Positions 15,362-24,352 of a stretch of DNA of 27,868 nucleotides are shown piece by piece. The stretch's first letter is position 1. Every line of letters begins with the position of its first letter. The notes beneath the pieces were generated by a model. It did not search any database. It saw only the letters and a program-made list of their open reading frames with translations, and was not told where the DNA came from. Origin of the DNA: Gammaproteobacteria bacterium UBA2168 (GTDB lineage: Bacteria; Pseudomonadota; Gammaproteobacteria; Pseudomonadales; Azotimanducaceae); the NCBI GenBank assembly GCA_002327525.1, contig DCWG01000076.1:15566-43433 (forward strand). The letters are read 5' to 3'. A program made the translations under genes and the position numbers.

Positions 15362-15541
15362 GACGGCCTCCCACCTCCTTTCACCGGAGCAAGCAACGGG
15401 TAGCCGGCGACGACAGTAGAGATAGTTGAACAAGACCGGATACGGAGCAGTACACCGCGGCCTACCAAAGAGGGCCACAGAAAACAGGACAGGCATCGGC
15501 CACCCCCGGGATTCCCTGGCAGGTGGCGTTCAACGATCCGT

Positions 15542-15564
15542 GATGGGTGTGGAATTCACCCGTC
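15542..15564 (+). promoter_or_regulatory. Stem-loop in the rne leader
   Basis: GATGGGTG, a 7-nt loop, then CACCCGTC forms an 8-bp stem with one G-U pair, 150 nt before the rne start. No terminator T run follows. Confidence 0.45.
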
Positions 15565-15671
15565 AGGAGACTTGCTGGTGCTGACCCCTCGAGGTGAACA
15601 CCTTCCGGATCGCTCCCGCGCCGCGCAGCGAAGATGCGCAACATTCCGTCGTTTCCTCACAAACACAACAC

Positions 15672-15696
15672 GGCGTGCCACGCAGGTGCCCACGCC
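15672..15696 (+). promoter_or_regulatory. Stem-loop next to the rne ribosome-binding site
   Basis: GGCGTG and CACGCC form a 6-bp stem with a 13-nt loop that ends 3 nt before the AAGGA ribosome-binding site at 15700-15704. Its position would let it affect initiation of rne translation. Confidence 0.4.
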
Positions 15697-15716
15697 AGCA
15701 AGGAATTAGAACAGCG

Positions 15717-18464
15717 ATGAAACGCATGTTGATCAACGCAGCCCAGCCCGAAGAGGTCAGGGTCGCTCTCGTAGACGGTCAGAAACTCTACGATCTCGAT
15801 ATCGAGAACCGCGGACGCGAACAAAAGAAGGCCAGTATCTACAAAGCGCGCATCACGCGGGTGGAACCGAGCCTGGAGGCGGCTTTCGTGGAATTCGGAT
15901 CCGAACGCCACGGGTTTCTGCCCTTGAAGGACATCTCCCGCCAGTACTTCCTGAAACGGCCGGAGGGGAAGCTCCAGATTCAGGACGTCATCCAGAACGG
16001 CCAGGAACTGATCGTTCAGGTTGACAAGGAAGAGCGTGGCAACAAGGGAGCCGCACTCACCACTTTTGTCAGCCTCGCGGGCCGCTACATGGTGCTCATG
16101 CCCAACAACCCGAGGGCTGGAGGCATCTCACGACGAATCGAGGGTGACGACCGCTCAGAGTTGCGCGAGGCCCTTAGCGCACTGGACATCCCTGATGGCA
16201 TGGGTGTCATAGTGCGCACCGCCGGGGTCGGGCGCAGCAGCGAGGAACTGCAATGGGATCTCGAATATCTCACGCAGATGTGGGGCGCTATCAGCAACGC
16301 TGCAAGCGCCGAACGCGCACCCAAGTTGCTGTATCAGGAAAACAACGTAATCCTGCGCGCCATCCGCGACAACCTGCGCATAGACGTTGGTGAGGTGCTA
16401 ATCGACGGTAAGGAGGCCTTCGACGAGGCCAAGACCTTCATCGACCAGGTAATGCCGCACTACAAGGAGCGGGTCAAGTTCTACTCGGACGCGATCCCGC
16501 TGTTCAATCGATACCAGATCGAGAGCCAGATCGAGAGTGCCTTTCAGCACATGGTGAAACTTCCAGCGGGCGGCAGCATCGTCATCGACCCGACCGAAGC
16601 CCTGGTGTCCATCGACATCAACTCCGCTCGCGCCACCAAGGGCGCTGACATCGAGGAAACGGCGCTCAACACCAATCTCGAGGCGGCAGAAGAAATCGCC
16701 CGACAGCTGCGCCTTCGGGATATGGGCGGGCTCATCGTGATCGACTTCATCGACATGACGAATCAGAAGAACCAAAAAACGGTGGAAGCACGCATGCATG
16801 AGGTGCTCGAGCAAGATCGCGCACGTGTGCAGATCAGCCGTATCTCGCAGTTCGGGCTGATGGAGATGTCTCGTCAACGTCTGAGACCGTCACTCGAGGA
16901 GATAGCGACGGAACTCTGTCCGCGCTGTTCCGGTCAGGGGCGTATCCGCGACACCAAATCTCTGGCACTCGCAATACTCCGCCTCATGGAAGAAGAATCG
17001 CTGAAAGAGCGCAGTTCCATCGTACGCGCGATGGTGCCATTGAATATCGCCGCGTATCTGCTGAATGAGAAGCGGCAGGACGTGGCGGACATCGAAAAGC
17101 GGACGAGCACTCATATCGTCATCGTGCCGAATGTGAATCTTGAGACACCCCAGTTCGAGGTGCAGCGCATCCGGGACGATCATGCGGTGGCGGAAGCCGA
17201 AGTTCCGAGTTACGAACTTACCGACATCGTCAACCAGCCGGACGAGCCAGCACAGACCGCGCCGGCTAAGGAACCCACCGCGCAGACCGCGGCCGTTCAG
17301 ACCATGACGCCTCCCGCGCAGACGCCACAGTCGACTTCCGCGCTAAAAAAGCGCCCCGAAGGACCCGGATTGCTCAAACGCCTGTGGTCGAATCTGTTCA
17401 GCGAAGGTGAACACCCCCCGAAGGAAATACCGGCCAAAACCGGCAACAAAGATCGCCAGGGAGGCCGACAGGAACAACATCGTTCTCGTCGCAACGAGCG
17501 CGACGGACAACGCGGGCGCGGACGAGACGACCGCAAAGACACCCGCCAAGATCGCGCCGGAGGTCGTGGCCCACGGCGCGCCGGCGGCGATGGGACCGGC
17601 AAGGGCAACCGCCAGGGATCTTCACAGGGAGGCAAGAACCGTTCAGACCGCCAGCAGGCCACGCACGCAGAAGAGCAGAACAGTCGTGGCAACAATCGTT
17701 CCAATCGTGATCGCCCGGAACGATCCAAGCGGCCAGACCGTCAGGAGCGTAACCGCGGATCCTCGGAATCCGGCCCTCGCGGAGGACGCCGGCAGAGCCA
17801 GGATCGCTCTGAGGCTGAGCGCAGGAAAACCGAACCGGCCGCGTCCCCGGTCGTCAGCGAAGAGCAGCGCCGCGAACGCCAGCCGAGTGACGAACAGTTG
17901 ACACAGAGCAAGCGCCGGCCCCGGCGTGACCGCAGTAAGCTCGGCGACAGATCCGGTGAAGAGAAGCGTCAACCTTACACCACAGACTCAGCTGCCGAAC
18001 CCGCTTTCGAGTCTGCGCCGGCTGGAGCACCTGCTTCCACCGAACCTGAAAGGCTCGGTTCCGCACCTCAGGCCTCTGACATACCTCAGCGGGACCCGCT
18101 CGGTAGTGAGCAGGCACCGGCCCTGAAGGCGGTCGAGGCTCCGGGTAACGAAACCGGTCCGGCCGCAATGACGACCGGGGAGATGCCCGCCGCACCGGCC
18201 GCGCATACCGGGCAGGTCGCAGTGCAGGAAGACCGCGCGGATCAGAAAGCTGCACAGGTGCCAGAGCAGCCGCAGTCCACGGCCGCGGAACCCGCGGCAG
18301 TAGAATCCCCGGCAGCAGAACCCGCGCAGACGGAAACGCCCGCCGAATCGGTCCGGCGCCCGACCCGTGCCTACAATGATCCACGTGAAGTCCGTCGGCG
18401 ACAACGCGAGGCGGAATTGAAAGCCCAGGACGTCGTCAATAAAGGCGGAGATTCACGGGAGTAG
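15717..18464 (+). CDS. rne: Ribonuclease E
   Basis: A 915-residue endoribonuclease that starts mRNA decay and processes rRNA and tRNA. It is the degradosome scaffold at the inner membrane. The start is the ATG at 15717 ([20 protein letters not shown]), the family N-terminus; an upstream ATG at 15594 would add 41 unrelated residues. The S1 domain is about 38-120. Catalytic magnesium ligands are D300 (VSIDINSA) and D343 (IVIDFIDM), three positions from E. coli D303/D346. The zinc-link CPRC is at 401-404. From about residue 510 the chain is low-complexity: Pro/Ala/Gln-rich, then a strongly Arg/Gly/Asp-rich RNA-binding stretch, then Ala/Pro/Glu-rich. It closes with a basic [16 protein letters not shown] tail that may bind a degradosome partner. 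The long leader suggests autoregulation. Confidence 0.98.
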   Translation: MKRMLINAAQPEEVRVALVDGQKLYDLDIENRGREQKKASIYKARITRVEPSLEAAFVEFGSERHGFLPLKDISRQYFLKRPEGKLQIQDVIQNGQELIVQVDKEERGNKGAALTTFVSLAGRYMVLMPNNPRAGGISRRIEGDDRSELREALSALDIPDGMGVIVRTAGVGRSSEELQWDLEYLTQMWGAISNAASAERAPKLLYQENNVILRAIRDNLRIDVGEVLIDGKEAFDEAKTFIDQVMPHYKERVKFYSDAIPLFNRYQIESQIESAFQHMVKLPAGGSIVIDPTEALVSIDINSARATKGADIEETALNTNLEAAEEIARQLRLRDMGGLIVIDFIDMTNQKNQKTVEARMHEVLEQDRARVQISRISQFGLMEMSRQRLRPSLEEIATELCPRCSGQGRIRDTKSLALAILRLMEEESLKERSSIVRAMVPLNIAAYLLNEKRQDVADIEKRTSTHIVIVPNVNLETPQFEVQRIRDDHAVAEAEVPSYELTDIVNQPDEPAQTAPAKEPTAQTAAVQTMTPPAQTPQSTSALKKRPEGPGLLKRLWSNLFSEGEHPPKEIPAKTGNKDRQGGRQEQHRSRRNERDGQRGRGRDDRKDTRQDRAGGRGPRRAGGDGTGKGNRQGSSQGGKNRSDRQQATHAEEQNSRGNNRSNRDRPERSKRPDRQERNRGSSESGPRGGRRQSQDRSEAERRKTEPAASPVVSEEQRRERQPSDEQLTQSKRRPRRDRSKLGDRSGEEKRQPYTTDSAAEPAFESAPAGAPASTEPERLGSAPQASDIPQRDPLGSEQAPALKAVEAPGNETGPAAMTTGEMPAAPAAHTGQVAVQEDRADQKAAQVPEQPQSTAAEPAAVESPAAEPAQTETPAESVRRPTRAYNDPREVRRRQREAELKAQDVVNKGGDSRE

Positions 18465-18470
18465 CGCCCT

Positions 18471-19472
18471 TCACTCGAGCGGTTCGACGATGCGAGGTTC
18501 CAGTTCCAGGGTCACGCCGAACCGCTCCTCCACCGAGCGGCGTATCCGCGCTGCCATGTCGAGGAAGTCGGCGCCATGAGCGCCGCCCAGATTTACCAGC
18601 ACGAGCGGCTGGCGTTGCCACACGCCAACTCCGGCCCGCCGTGATCCTTTCCAGCCACAAAGATCGATGAGTTGTGCGGCTGACAGCTTACATCCACCAA
18701 CACCCGCGTGTGCTACCAGGTGCTCGCACGAGAGGAGTTCCGCCGCCTTTGTCTGCGAAACCACCGGGTTCTTAAAGAAGCTGCCAACGTTGCCGATTCT
18801 TCTCGGATCCGGCAGTTTGCGCCGACGTACCCTCATCACCGCTTCCGCTACGGCGCGCGCGCTTGCGCGTCCTTGTGTCCCGAGACGGGTCAGTTCACGA
18901 CGGACGTCGGGGTACTGGTCCACTATCAGCGCGGCTCTGCTCACCAACAGGCGTACCCCCAGAATTACTATTGCCGGGTCTGGCATTTCCTTGAACCGGC
19001 TGCTCCGGTAGGTAAAAGCACACTCCTCGATACCCAGTTCGCTGACCGTTTCATCGCGTGCGTCATAGACCAGGACGCTTTTCATTCTGTCAGCCAGTTC
19101 CACGCCATATGCGCCTATGTTCTGCAGTGGCGCGGCCCCCACGGTGCCGGGAATGAGCGCCAGATTCTCAAGCCCGCACCAGCCGCTCCCGAGCGTTCGC
19201 CTGACCACGGCGTGCCATGACTCCCCCGCCATGGCCGTGACGACCGCGCTCGCCCCTCCCACTTCCTCGCATTCGAATCCTCTGATCCTCAGGGCGCAGA
19301 CGTGGCCCGCGTAGCGCCGTGGCAGAACTACATTGCTGCCGGCGCCGAGCAGCAGCAGATCGCGACCACCTTCCTGAAACGCCTGTTTCAGATCATCGAG
19401 CTGGTGGGCCTCATGCAGCACATCCGCTTCGCATTCCACACCGAGAGTGTTCCACGACTTCAGTGATGGCAT
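18471..19472 (-). CDS. murB: UDP-N-acetylenolpyruvoylglucosamine reductase (MurB)
   Basis: A 333-residue cytosolic FAD/NADPH enzyme that makes UDP-MurNAc, the second committed step of peptidoglycan synthesis. FAD-binding motifs are LLGAGSNVVL (41-50) and LIPGTVGAAPLQNIGAYGVE (from 106). Catalytic residues are R156 (YRSSRF), S231 (GSFFKNPVVS) and E325 (LELEPRI), which matches type I E. coli-like MurB. Its start overlaps the end of the AlkB gene by 13 bp, so both likely share one transcript. It converges on rne with only 6 bp between the stops. Confidence 0.96.
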   Translation of the reverse strand: MPSLKSWNTLGVECEADVLHEAHQLDDLKQAFQEGGRDLLLLGAGSNVVLPRRYAGHVCALRIRGFECEEVGGASAVVTAMAGESWHAVVRRTLGSGWCGLENLALIPGTVGAAPLQNIGAYGVELADRMKSVLVYDARDETVSELGIEECAFTYRSSRFKEMPDPAIVILGVRLLVSRAALIVDQYPDVRRELTRLGTQGRASARAVAEAVMRVRRRKLPDPRRIGNVGSFFKNPVVSQTKAAELLSCEHLVAHAGVGGCKLSAAQLIDLCGWKGSRRAGVGVWQRQPLVLVNLGGAHGADFLDMAARIRRSVEERFGVTLELEPRIVEPLE

Positions 19473-20062
19473 AAGGCGGGCTCGATTACACGGAAGGTGA
19501 GACTCACTCTCGGGCCTACCGGGCGCCGCGTGCGGGTGATTCTGTGCGGGATTCGAGCATCGAACTCGATGAGCGACCCGTGTTGGAGATCGACAGCCCT
19601 GCTGGAGCCTGGAGCACCCTGCCGAGCGATCGTGTCACGCAGCCGAAGCCTGCGTGTAGCGCCGAGGCTGAGCGCACAAACATGCTGCGACATGCCGCGT
19701 TCGTCATCACGGTGCCATCCCATGCAGTCGTTGCCATCGCGGTAGTGATTGAGCAACACGAAATTCGAATCCAGCCGGCCCTCTGCCGCAAGGCGATCTC
19801 GAATTCCCCGTAGTGGGTGCGGCCAGCCGTGCGCGACGTGATCGCATCCGCAATAGCGGTAGCAGAGCCCGTGCTCGCCAAACCAGGACACGAGCCTTGG
19901 CACCAGAACCTCCCGGCCTGCAATGTGTATGCACTCCGTCCGCCAGGGCACCCTGTGAAGACACCAATCGAGCAGAGTGTCCGCATCCGACAGCCAACCG
20001 AGCCGGTAGTCAGGCAAGCTGCCCGACGCATCGGCATTCGCCGTGGTGCTGTCAGTCCGCAT
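19460..20062 (-). CDS. AlkB-family 2-oxoglutarate/Fe(II) dioxygenase
   Basis: A 200-residue dioxygenase of the AlkB/ALKBH2-3 type, expected to repair N-alkylated bases in DNA or RNA by oxidative demethylation. The iron ligands are H117 and D119 (WHRDDE) and H173 (PHRITR). The NHY motif (N105, Y107) and R185/R191 (GPRVSLTFR) would bind 2-oxoglutarate and the substrate. PRLVSWFGEHGLCYRY and the later LSLGATRRLRLR match the ALKBH2/3-like bacterial group rather than E. coli AlkB. The start ATG at 20062 is followed by a variable 15-residue tail. It overlaps murB by 13 bp and sits between murB and kdsB, genes that are close neighbours in related genomes. Confidence 0.93.
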   Translation of the reverse strand: MRTDSTTANADASGSLPDYRLGWLSDADTLLDWCLHRVPWRTECIHIAGREVLVPRLVSWFGEHGLCYRYCGCDHVAHGWPHPLRGIRDRLAAEGRLDSNFVLLNHYRDGNDCMGWHRDDERGMSQHVCALSLGATRRLRLRDTIARQGAPGSSRAVDLQHGSLIEFDARIPHRITRTRRPVGPRVSLTFRVIEPALCHH

Positions 20063-20110
20063 GTGAAGGGATAGGCTCCTCGGGCGCCGTACTCAAGCCA
20101 TAGGTGGCCT

Positions 20111-20138
20111 AGTATACCGCCACCCTTTTCTTAACCAA
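20111..20138 (-). promoter_or_regulatory. Promoter of alkB-like gene and murB
   Basis: On the minus strand, TTGGTT (20138-20133) and TATACT (20116-20111) are 16 bp apart, 49 bp before the AlkB-like ATG. On the other strand the -35 overlaps the ribosome-binding site of the SDR remnant. Confidence 0.5.
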
Positions 20139-20146
20139 GGACGCAC

Positions 20147-20667
20147 GTGGATCTCGAAAACAAAGTAGCAGTGATTACCGGCGGCGCTTCCGGCCTCGGA
20201 CGCGCCACAGGAGAAGAAATGGTGCTCGCCAACGGCGTCAGGGTAGCGATATTCGATCTGAATCAGGAGCTCGCCGAACAGAGCGGGGGTGAAACGGGGA
20301 CAGCGCTCGCGCCTACGCGGTGAATGTGGCCGACGAGGAGTCGGTGGCTGCCTTCGACGGCCACATCGGGCAGGCGGGCTACTCGCCAAGCAAAGCGGGC
20401 GTGGTCGCTATAACGCTGCCCATAGCGCGGCATCTGTCACGATCCAGGATAGGCGTGTGCACGATTGCACCTGGCATTTTCGAGACTTCCATGATGGCGG
20501 GCGCCCCTGACCGGGTACGTGATCCGCTAATCGATATGGTGCAATTCCCGAAACAGCTCGGCAATGCTCCGGAATACGCCCTGCTCGCACGCCAGATCAT
20601 CGAGAATCCATATCTGAATAGCGAGACCATTGGTCTCGACGGCGGCATCCGGATGGCGCCGAAATAG
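20147..20667 (+). pseudogene. Broken SDR dehydrogenase (type II 3-hydroxyacyl-CoA dehydrogenase-like)
   Basis: The GTG at 20147, behind AAGGA, opens a frame MDLENKVAVITGGASGLGRA with the SDR glycine motif. It runs into a TGA at 20321 after ALAPTR. The gene continues in another frame from about 20311 (AYAVNVADEESV), then jumps directly to AAFDGHIGQAGYSPSKAGVV with the YxxxK motif. It ends normally (IAPGIFETSMMAG, ENPYLNSETIGLDGGIRMAPK). Related enzymes of about 255 residues have some 80 residues between those blocks, including NxAG and the catalytic serine. So this copy has one frameshift and one internal deletion and cannot be functional. The C-terminal half matches the HSD10-like enzymes that oxidise 3-hydroxyacyl-CoA. 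Confidence 0.85.
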
Positions 20668-20677
20668 CCATCACCGT

Positions 20678-21412
20678 TCAGTCAGCAGCAAACAGGGCAT
20701 TGACGCGCTCGAGATCCTCGGGCGTGTCGACGCCGCCGGGTACAGCTACACACGCATCCAGCACCAGTATGTCCATGTCGTTTTCAAGCAGCCGAAGCTG
20801 CTCCAGATGTTCGATGGCTTCGAGCCGGCCCTGAGGTAGCGCCACGAACGCCCGCAGCGCCTGGACACGGTAGGCGTAGATACCGACGTGGCGTCGCCAG
20901 AGCGTGCCGTCCTGCCCCCGCGGAAAGGGAATCGGCGCTCTGGAAAAGTACAGCGCCCGCTGTTGTTCACTGCATACCACCTTCACTGCGTTCGGGTCGT
21001 AAGGGTCGGTGTCAGGGTCGAAAGGCTCCGCGAGTGTCGCTACGCCGATATCGGCACGCCCCTCCAGACCGTCCGCGAGTTGATCGATCACCATCGGTGG
21101 TATCAGCGGCTCATCACCCTGCACGTTGATCACGATGGCGTCGTCTCCCCAACCCCGGGCTCCTACCACTTCCATGACTCGATCCGATCCGCACGCATGA
21201 TCCCGCCGGGTCATGGCAGCATCCAGTCCGGCCTCCAGCACGGCATTCGCGATGCGCTCGTCGTCAGTAGCCACGACCACCGACGTCGCTCTGCTCTCCA
21301 GCACTTGGCGCGCGACACGCACGATCATGGCCTCCCCGGCGATGTCGGCCAGCGGCTTTCCCGGTAGTCGTTGTGAAGCGAAACGTGCGGGAATGACGAC
21401 GTTGAACGACAC
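20678..21412 (-). CDS. kdsB: 3-deoxy-manno-octulosonate cytidylyltransferase
   Basis: Activates Kdo as CMP-Kdo for attachment to lipid IVA. The 244-residue protein starts at the GTG at 21412 (FNVVIPARFASQRLPGKPL), 2 bp after the lpxK stop. The frame is open upstream into lpxK, but those residues are not part of the family. Key motifs are the nucleotide-binding PARFASQRLPGKPL, DHACGSDRVMEV, INVQGDEPLIPP, YFSRAPIPFPR and the C-terminal LLENDMDILV followed by PGGVDTPEDLERV. It is the last gene of the minus-strand operon from galU and converges on the SDR remnant. Confidence 0.97.
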   Translation of the reverse strand: MSFNVVIPARFASQRLPGKPLADIAGEAMIVRVARQVLESRATSVVVATDDERIANAVLEAGLDAAMTRRDHACGSDRVMEVVGARGWGDDAIVINVQGDEPLIPPMVIDQLADGLEGRADIGVATLAEPFDPDTDPYDPNAVKVVCSEQQRALYFSRAPIPFPRGQDGTLWRRHVGIYAYRVQALRAFVALPQGRLEAIEHLEQLRLLENDMDILVLDACVAVPGGVDTPEDLERVNALFAAD

Positions 21413-21414
21413 TG

Positions 21415-24336
21415 TCAGCCCTGTTGGCCTGATCGATCCGGCGGGTTCTCCGGCGTGAGAGAATTCGGGTTCTCGCGAGATTGCACATCCAGTGCAGGAC
21501 TGGGTCGAATGCCACGCGTACACAGTAGATCGAGCAGTAGCGCCTCGGCCGCTTCGGGTACGATGAGATCGATTTCAGCATACCAGTACTGGCGTTTCTG
21601 CAGAGCCAGCGCCGCCAGTTTCACGGCATCCTTTTCGGTGCACACCACCGGATAGTCGTCGTCAAATTGCAGATCGTCCGCCTCGAACCGGTGATGGTCG
21701 TCGAATGCGTGCATTCTCAGCGACAGCCCTAGTTCACGAAGGGTCATCGCAAAGCGTGCGGGATTGCCGATCCCGGCCACTGCATGTACTACGGGATGTC
21801 TGTCCACGAACTCATCCACCGAGACACGTTCGTGGGTGTGCACATTCACGAAACGCAGTACATCGATGTCCACCACCGTTTCCGTTTCAGATACGCCGCT
21901 CTCCCGGCCGTTACTGACAATCCAGTCAACGTCCTCAAGGCGCTCCATCGGCTCTCGCAGAGGTCCGGCCGGTAACAGACGCCCGTTGCCCACACCACGA
22001 AAACCGTCTATCACGGCGATCTCGAGGTCTCGTGCCAGCGCATAGTGCTGCAGACCGTCGTCACACACGACGATGTCACAATCGGTCTCCTCTAAAAGCA
22101 TCTTCACCGCATCGACACGCTGTGGACAAACGAACACCGGACAGGCCGTGCGACGTACCAGCAACACCGCCTCGTCTCCGTAGTCAGAAGGGTTTGCCTC
22201 CAACGCTGGCACCCTGGCTGCCTTCTTGCCCGTGGCACCACCGTAGCCACGGGAAACGATTCCCGGTCGGAAGCCCTGGTTGCGCAGCCATTTACACAGC
22301 CACACGACCAACGGTGTCTTTCCGGTACCACCGACCGTGATGTTACCGACCACGATCACCGGTATGGATGCACGCCACACCTGCTTTTTACCAGTGCGAA
22401 ACTGGTGGCGGCGGCGTTTGGAACCTATTGAAAACACTCCGGACAACGGGCGTAGCAGATGTGTCCACCAGGTGCCCTGGTACCAGCCGCTCGCCAGTGA
22501 TGTCAGGGACTGACCGATGTCGACCGGCCCTCTTGCGCGGCGCCGTGTGGAAAAACGGGGCGCCGAAGAAACGGCCATTTCGCTTTCCTCGAATTGTGCG
22601 TTGTACAACTCTGAGTACATGCCTCCCTGTTCGATCAGGGAGGCATGATCGCCGCGCTCGACGATCCTGCCATCGTCCATCACGAGAATCGTGTCCGCGT
22701 TCTCGACAGTCGACAACCGATGCGCGATGACGAGTGTTGTGCGGCCACGCATCACCTCATCTAGCGCCGCCTGGATGTGGCGTTCAGCCGCTGTATCGAG
22801 TGCGGAGGTCGCCTCGTCGAGAATGAGGACCGGGGCGTTCTTGAGCAGCGCGCGGGTAATCGCAACACGCTGGCGTTGTCCGCCTGACAATAGCACGCCG
22901 TTGTCTCCCACGATGGTATCGAGACCTTTCGGAAGTTCATTGATGAAAACGTCCGCGTGCGCTCGCTCGATCGCCTCGGCGATCTGTTCATCGGTGCAAT
23001 CGGCAAGTACACCGTAGGCGATGTTGCGCTTCAGCGTATCGTTGAAGAGAGTGACCTGCTGTGTCACCAATGCAATCTGCTTACGCAGATTCTCGCGGGT
23101 GTACTCCTCGATGGGCGTGCCGTCGATGAGAATGGTGCCCTTCTCAACGTCATAGAAACGCGGAATGAGACTCACCAGAGTCGACTTGCCGCTGCCCGAT
23201 TTGCCCACCACCGCCACGGTGTGACCCGAAGGCACCTCGAGGTCGATTTCCCGCAGCACTGCCTCCGAGGTACCTTGCGCGTAGCTGAAGCCCACACCAC
23301 GGAATTCGATGTGTCCCTCGACCCGATCGGTGGTGTAGCTACCCTCGTCCTTCTCTTCCTGCTCGTCGAGCTGACTAAAGATATCTTCCGCCGCGGCAAG
23401 TCCCCTCTGCAGGCGCGCATTGACCTCTGTGAGTTTACGCACTGGTCTTGCCAGCATACCCGCGAGACCCAGAAAGGTGACCAGCTCGCCGCGGCTCAAT
23501 TCGTTTGCGAATTCCGGTCTCGCAAGCACTGCGATCAGGACGCACACCGCCGCCACGACCATTATCTGAACGACGTGAGTGCTCGCCGCCTTGGTCACCA
23601 CCATTTTCAGGTTCTGGCGCCGATTGGTGTGGCTCGCCTGATAAAAACGCTCCCGTTCGTACTGCTCTCCCCCGAACGTGCGCACCACGCGGTAACCGCT
23701 CACCGTCTCTGAAGCAACGTGTGTCACATCTCCCATCGAGCGCTGGACACGTCTGCTGATCTTGCGAAAACGGCCGCTGGCGAACAGCACCACAATCGCC
23801 ACTACCGGTACCGAAGCGATGAATATGAGGGTGAGTTCCCAGCTTAGATACAGCATCCAACTGAGAAACACGATGACCTTGCCGCCGTCCTGGATGACGG
23901 ATTTGAGCGCATCGGTTCCAGTGTCGCGCAACTGCGCCACGTTGAAAGTAATGCGCGAAACCAGGTGCCCCTGCGCGCTCGCATCGAAGAACGCGCTTGG
24001 CAGCTGGAGCAGTTGGTTGAACAGTTCAACCCGCAGCCTGTGGACTACCGAAAAGGAGATATGACTGAGCAGGATTTCGCCGATGATTTCGCCCACCGCC
24101 CTGATCATCACCAGTGCGAACATGGTTACCGGGATGAATACCGCTGCATCGGCGAGGCCTCCATCCCAATCGTTTACGAGATCACCGAATAGTTTTACGA
24201 AATAGCCTTCCGCACTGCTTCCGACCAGAAAGCCCAGGGTCGAGAGAACGAACAGAAAGGAATAGGGCCAGACGTATGCGAGCAGACGCCGGTAAGTCTG
24301 CCAGTTGCTCGCTTCGCCATGAGACGGGCGCTCCAT
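21415..24336 (-). CDS. msbA-lpxK: Fused lipid A flippase MsbA and tetraacyldisaccharide 4'-kinase LpxK
   Basis: One uninterrupted frame of 973 residues. Residues 1-584 are a complete MsbA half-transporter: six membrane helices, Walker A GKSGSGKST (378-386), signature LSGGQ (483-487), Walker B LILDEATS (504-511) and H-loop H539. It flips lipid A-core across the inner membrane using ATP. A basic linker (about 585-615, STRRRARGP) leads into a complete LpxK, with the P-loop in GNITVGGTGKTP (664-675), SRGYGG (695-700), DDGLQHY (759-765), DDHHRF (879-884) and TEKDAVK (900-906). LpxK phosphorylates the lipid A disaccharide at position 4'. No stop or frameshift separates them, but an ATG with a good ribosome-binding site lies at the junction, so free LpxK may also be made. 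The start is taken as the ATG at 24336, by alignment to MsbA; the ATG at 24363 is possible. Operon exbB-exbD-this-kdsB. Confidence 0.92.
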   Translation of the reverse strand: MERPSHGEASNWQTYRRLLAYVWPYSFLFVLSTLGFLVGSSAEGYFVKLFGDLVNDWDGGLADAAVFIPVTMFALVMIRAVGEIIGEILLSHISFSVVHRLRVELFNQLLQLPSAFFDASAQGHLVSRITFNVAQLRDTGTDALKSVIQDGGKVIVFLSWMLYLSWELTLIFIASVPVVAIVVLFASGRFRKISRRVQRSMGDVTHVASETVSGYRVVRTFGGEQYERERFYQASHTNRRQNLKMVVTKAASTHVVQIMVVAAVCVLIAVLARPEFANELSRGELVTFLGLAGMLARPVRKLTEVNARLQRGLAAAEDIFSQLDEQEEKDEGSYTTDRVEGHIEFRGVGFSYAQGTSEAVLREIDLEVPSGHTVAVVGKSGSGKSTLVSLIPRFYDVEKGTILIDGTPIEEYTRENLRKQIALVTQQVTLFNDTLKRNIAYGVLADCTDEQIAEAIERAHADVFINELPKGLDTIVGDNGVLLSGGQRQRVAITRALLKNAPVLILDEATSALDTAAERHIQAALDEVMRGRTTLVIAHRLSTVENADTILVMDDGRIVERGDHASLIEQGGMYSELYNAQFEESEMAVSSAPRFSTRRRARGPVDIGQSLTSLASGWYQGTWWTHLLRPLSGVFSIGSKRRRHQFRTGKKQVWRASIPVIVVGNITVGGTGKTPLVVWLCKWLRNQGFRPGIVSRGYGGATGKKAARVPALEANPSDYGDEAVLLVRRTACPVFVCPQRVDAVKMLLEETDCDIVVCDDGLQHYALARDLEIAVIDGFRGVGNGRLLPAGPLREPMERLEDVDWIVSNGRESGVSETETVVDIDVLRFVNVHTHERVSVDEFVDRHPVVHAVAGIGNPARFAMTLRELGLSLRMHAFDDHHRFEADDLQFDDDYPVVCTEKDAVKLAALALQKRQYWYAEIDLIVPEAAEALLLDLLCTRGIRPSPALDVQSRENPNSLTPENPPDRSGQQG
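22576..22590 (-). promoter_or_regulatory. Internal ribosome-binding site and ATG at the MsbA/LpxK junction
   Basis: On the minus strand, GAGGA (22590-22586) is followed after 7 nt by an in-frame ATG (22578-22576). Initiation here would give a 387-residue LpxK with a short N-terminal extension. It is better than the initiation context of most neighbouring genes, and looks like the former lpxK start, retained after loss of the msbA stop. Confidence 0.6.
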
Positions 24337-24352
24337 TGTGTACAAGCCGGAC

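Larger units (their letters stand above)
14840..15716. other. Long rluC-rne intergenic region, rne leader
   Basis: This 877-bp stretch has no convincing coding frame. It should hold the divergent rluC and rne promoters and the 5' untranslated region of rne. In E. coli that region is several hundred nucleotides long and lets RNase E control its own mRNA. The rne-proximal part contains a block of five tandem decamers, an A/G-rich unstructured segment (about 15100-15280), and at least four stem-loops, the last one directly before the rne ribosome-binding site. Short open frames on either strand here show no family resemblance. Confidence 0.7.

Noticed and set aside
15196..15496. Two overlapping minus-strand frames of 90-96 codons in the rne leader
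   Set aside because: Low-complexity Ser/Arg/Pro translations, no ribosome-binding site of note, no family resemblance, and they lie over hairpins and repeats of the leader.
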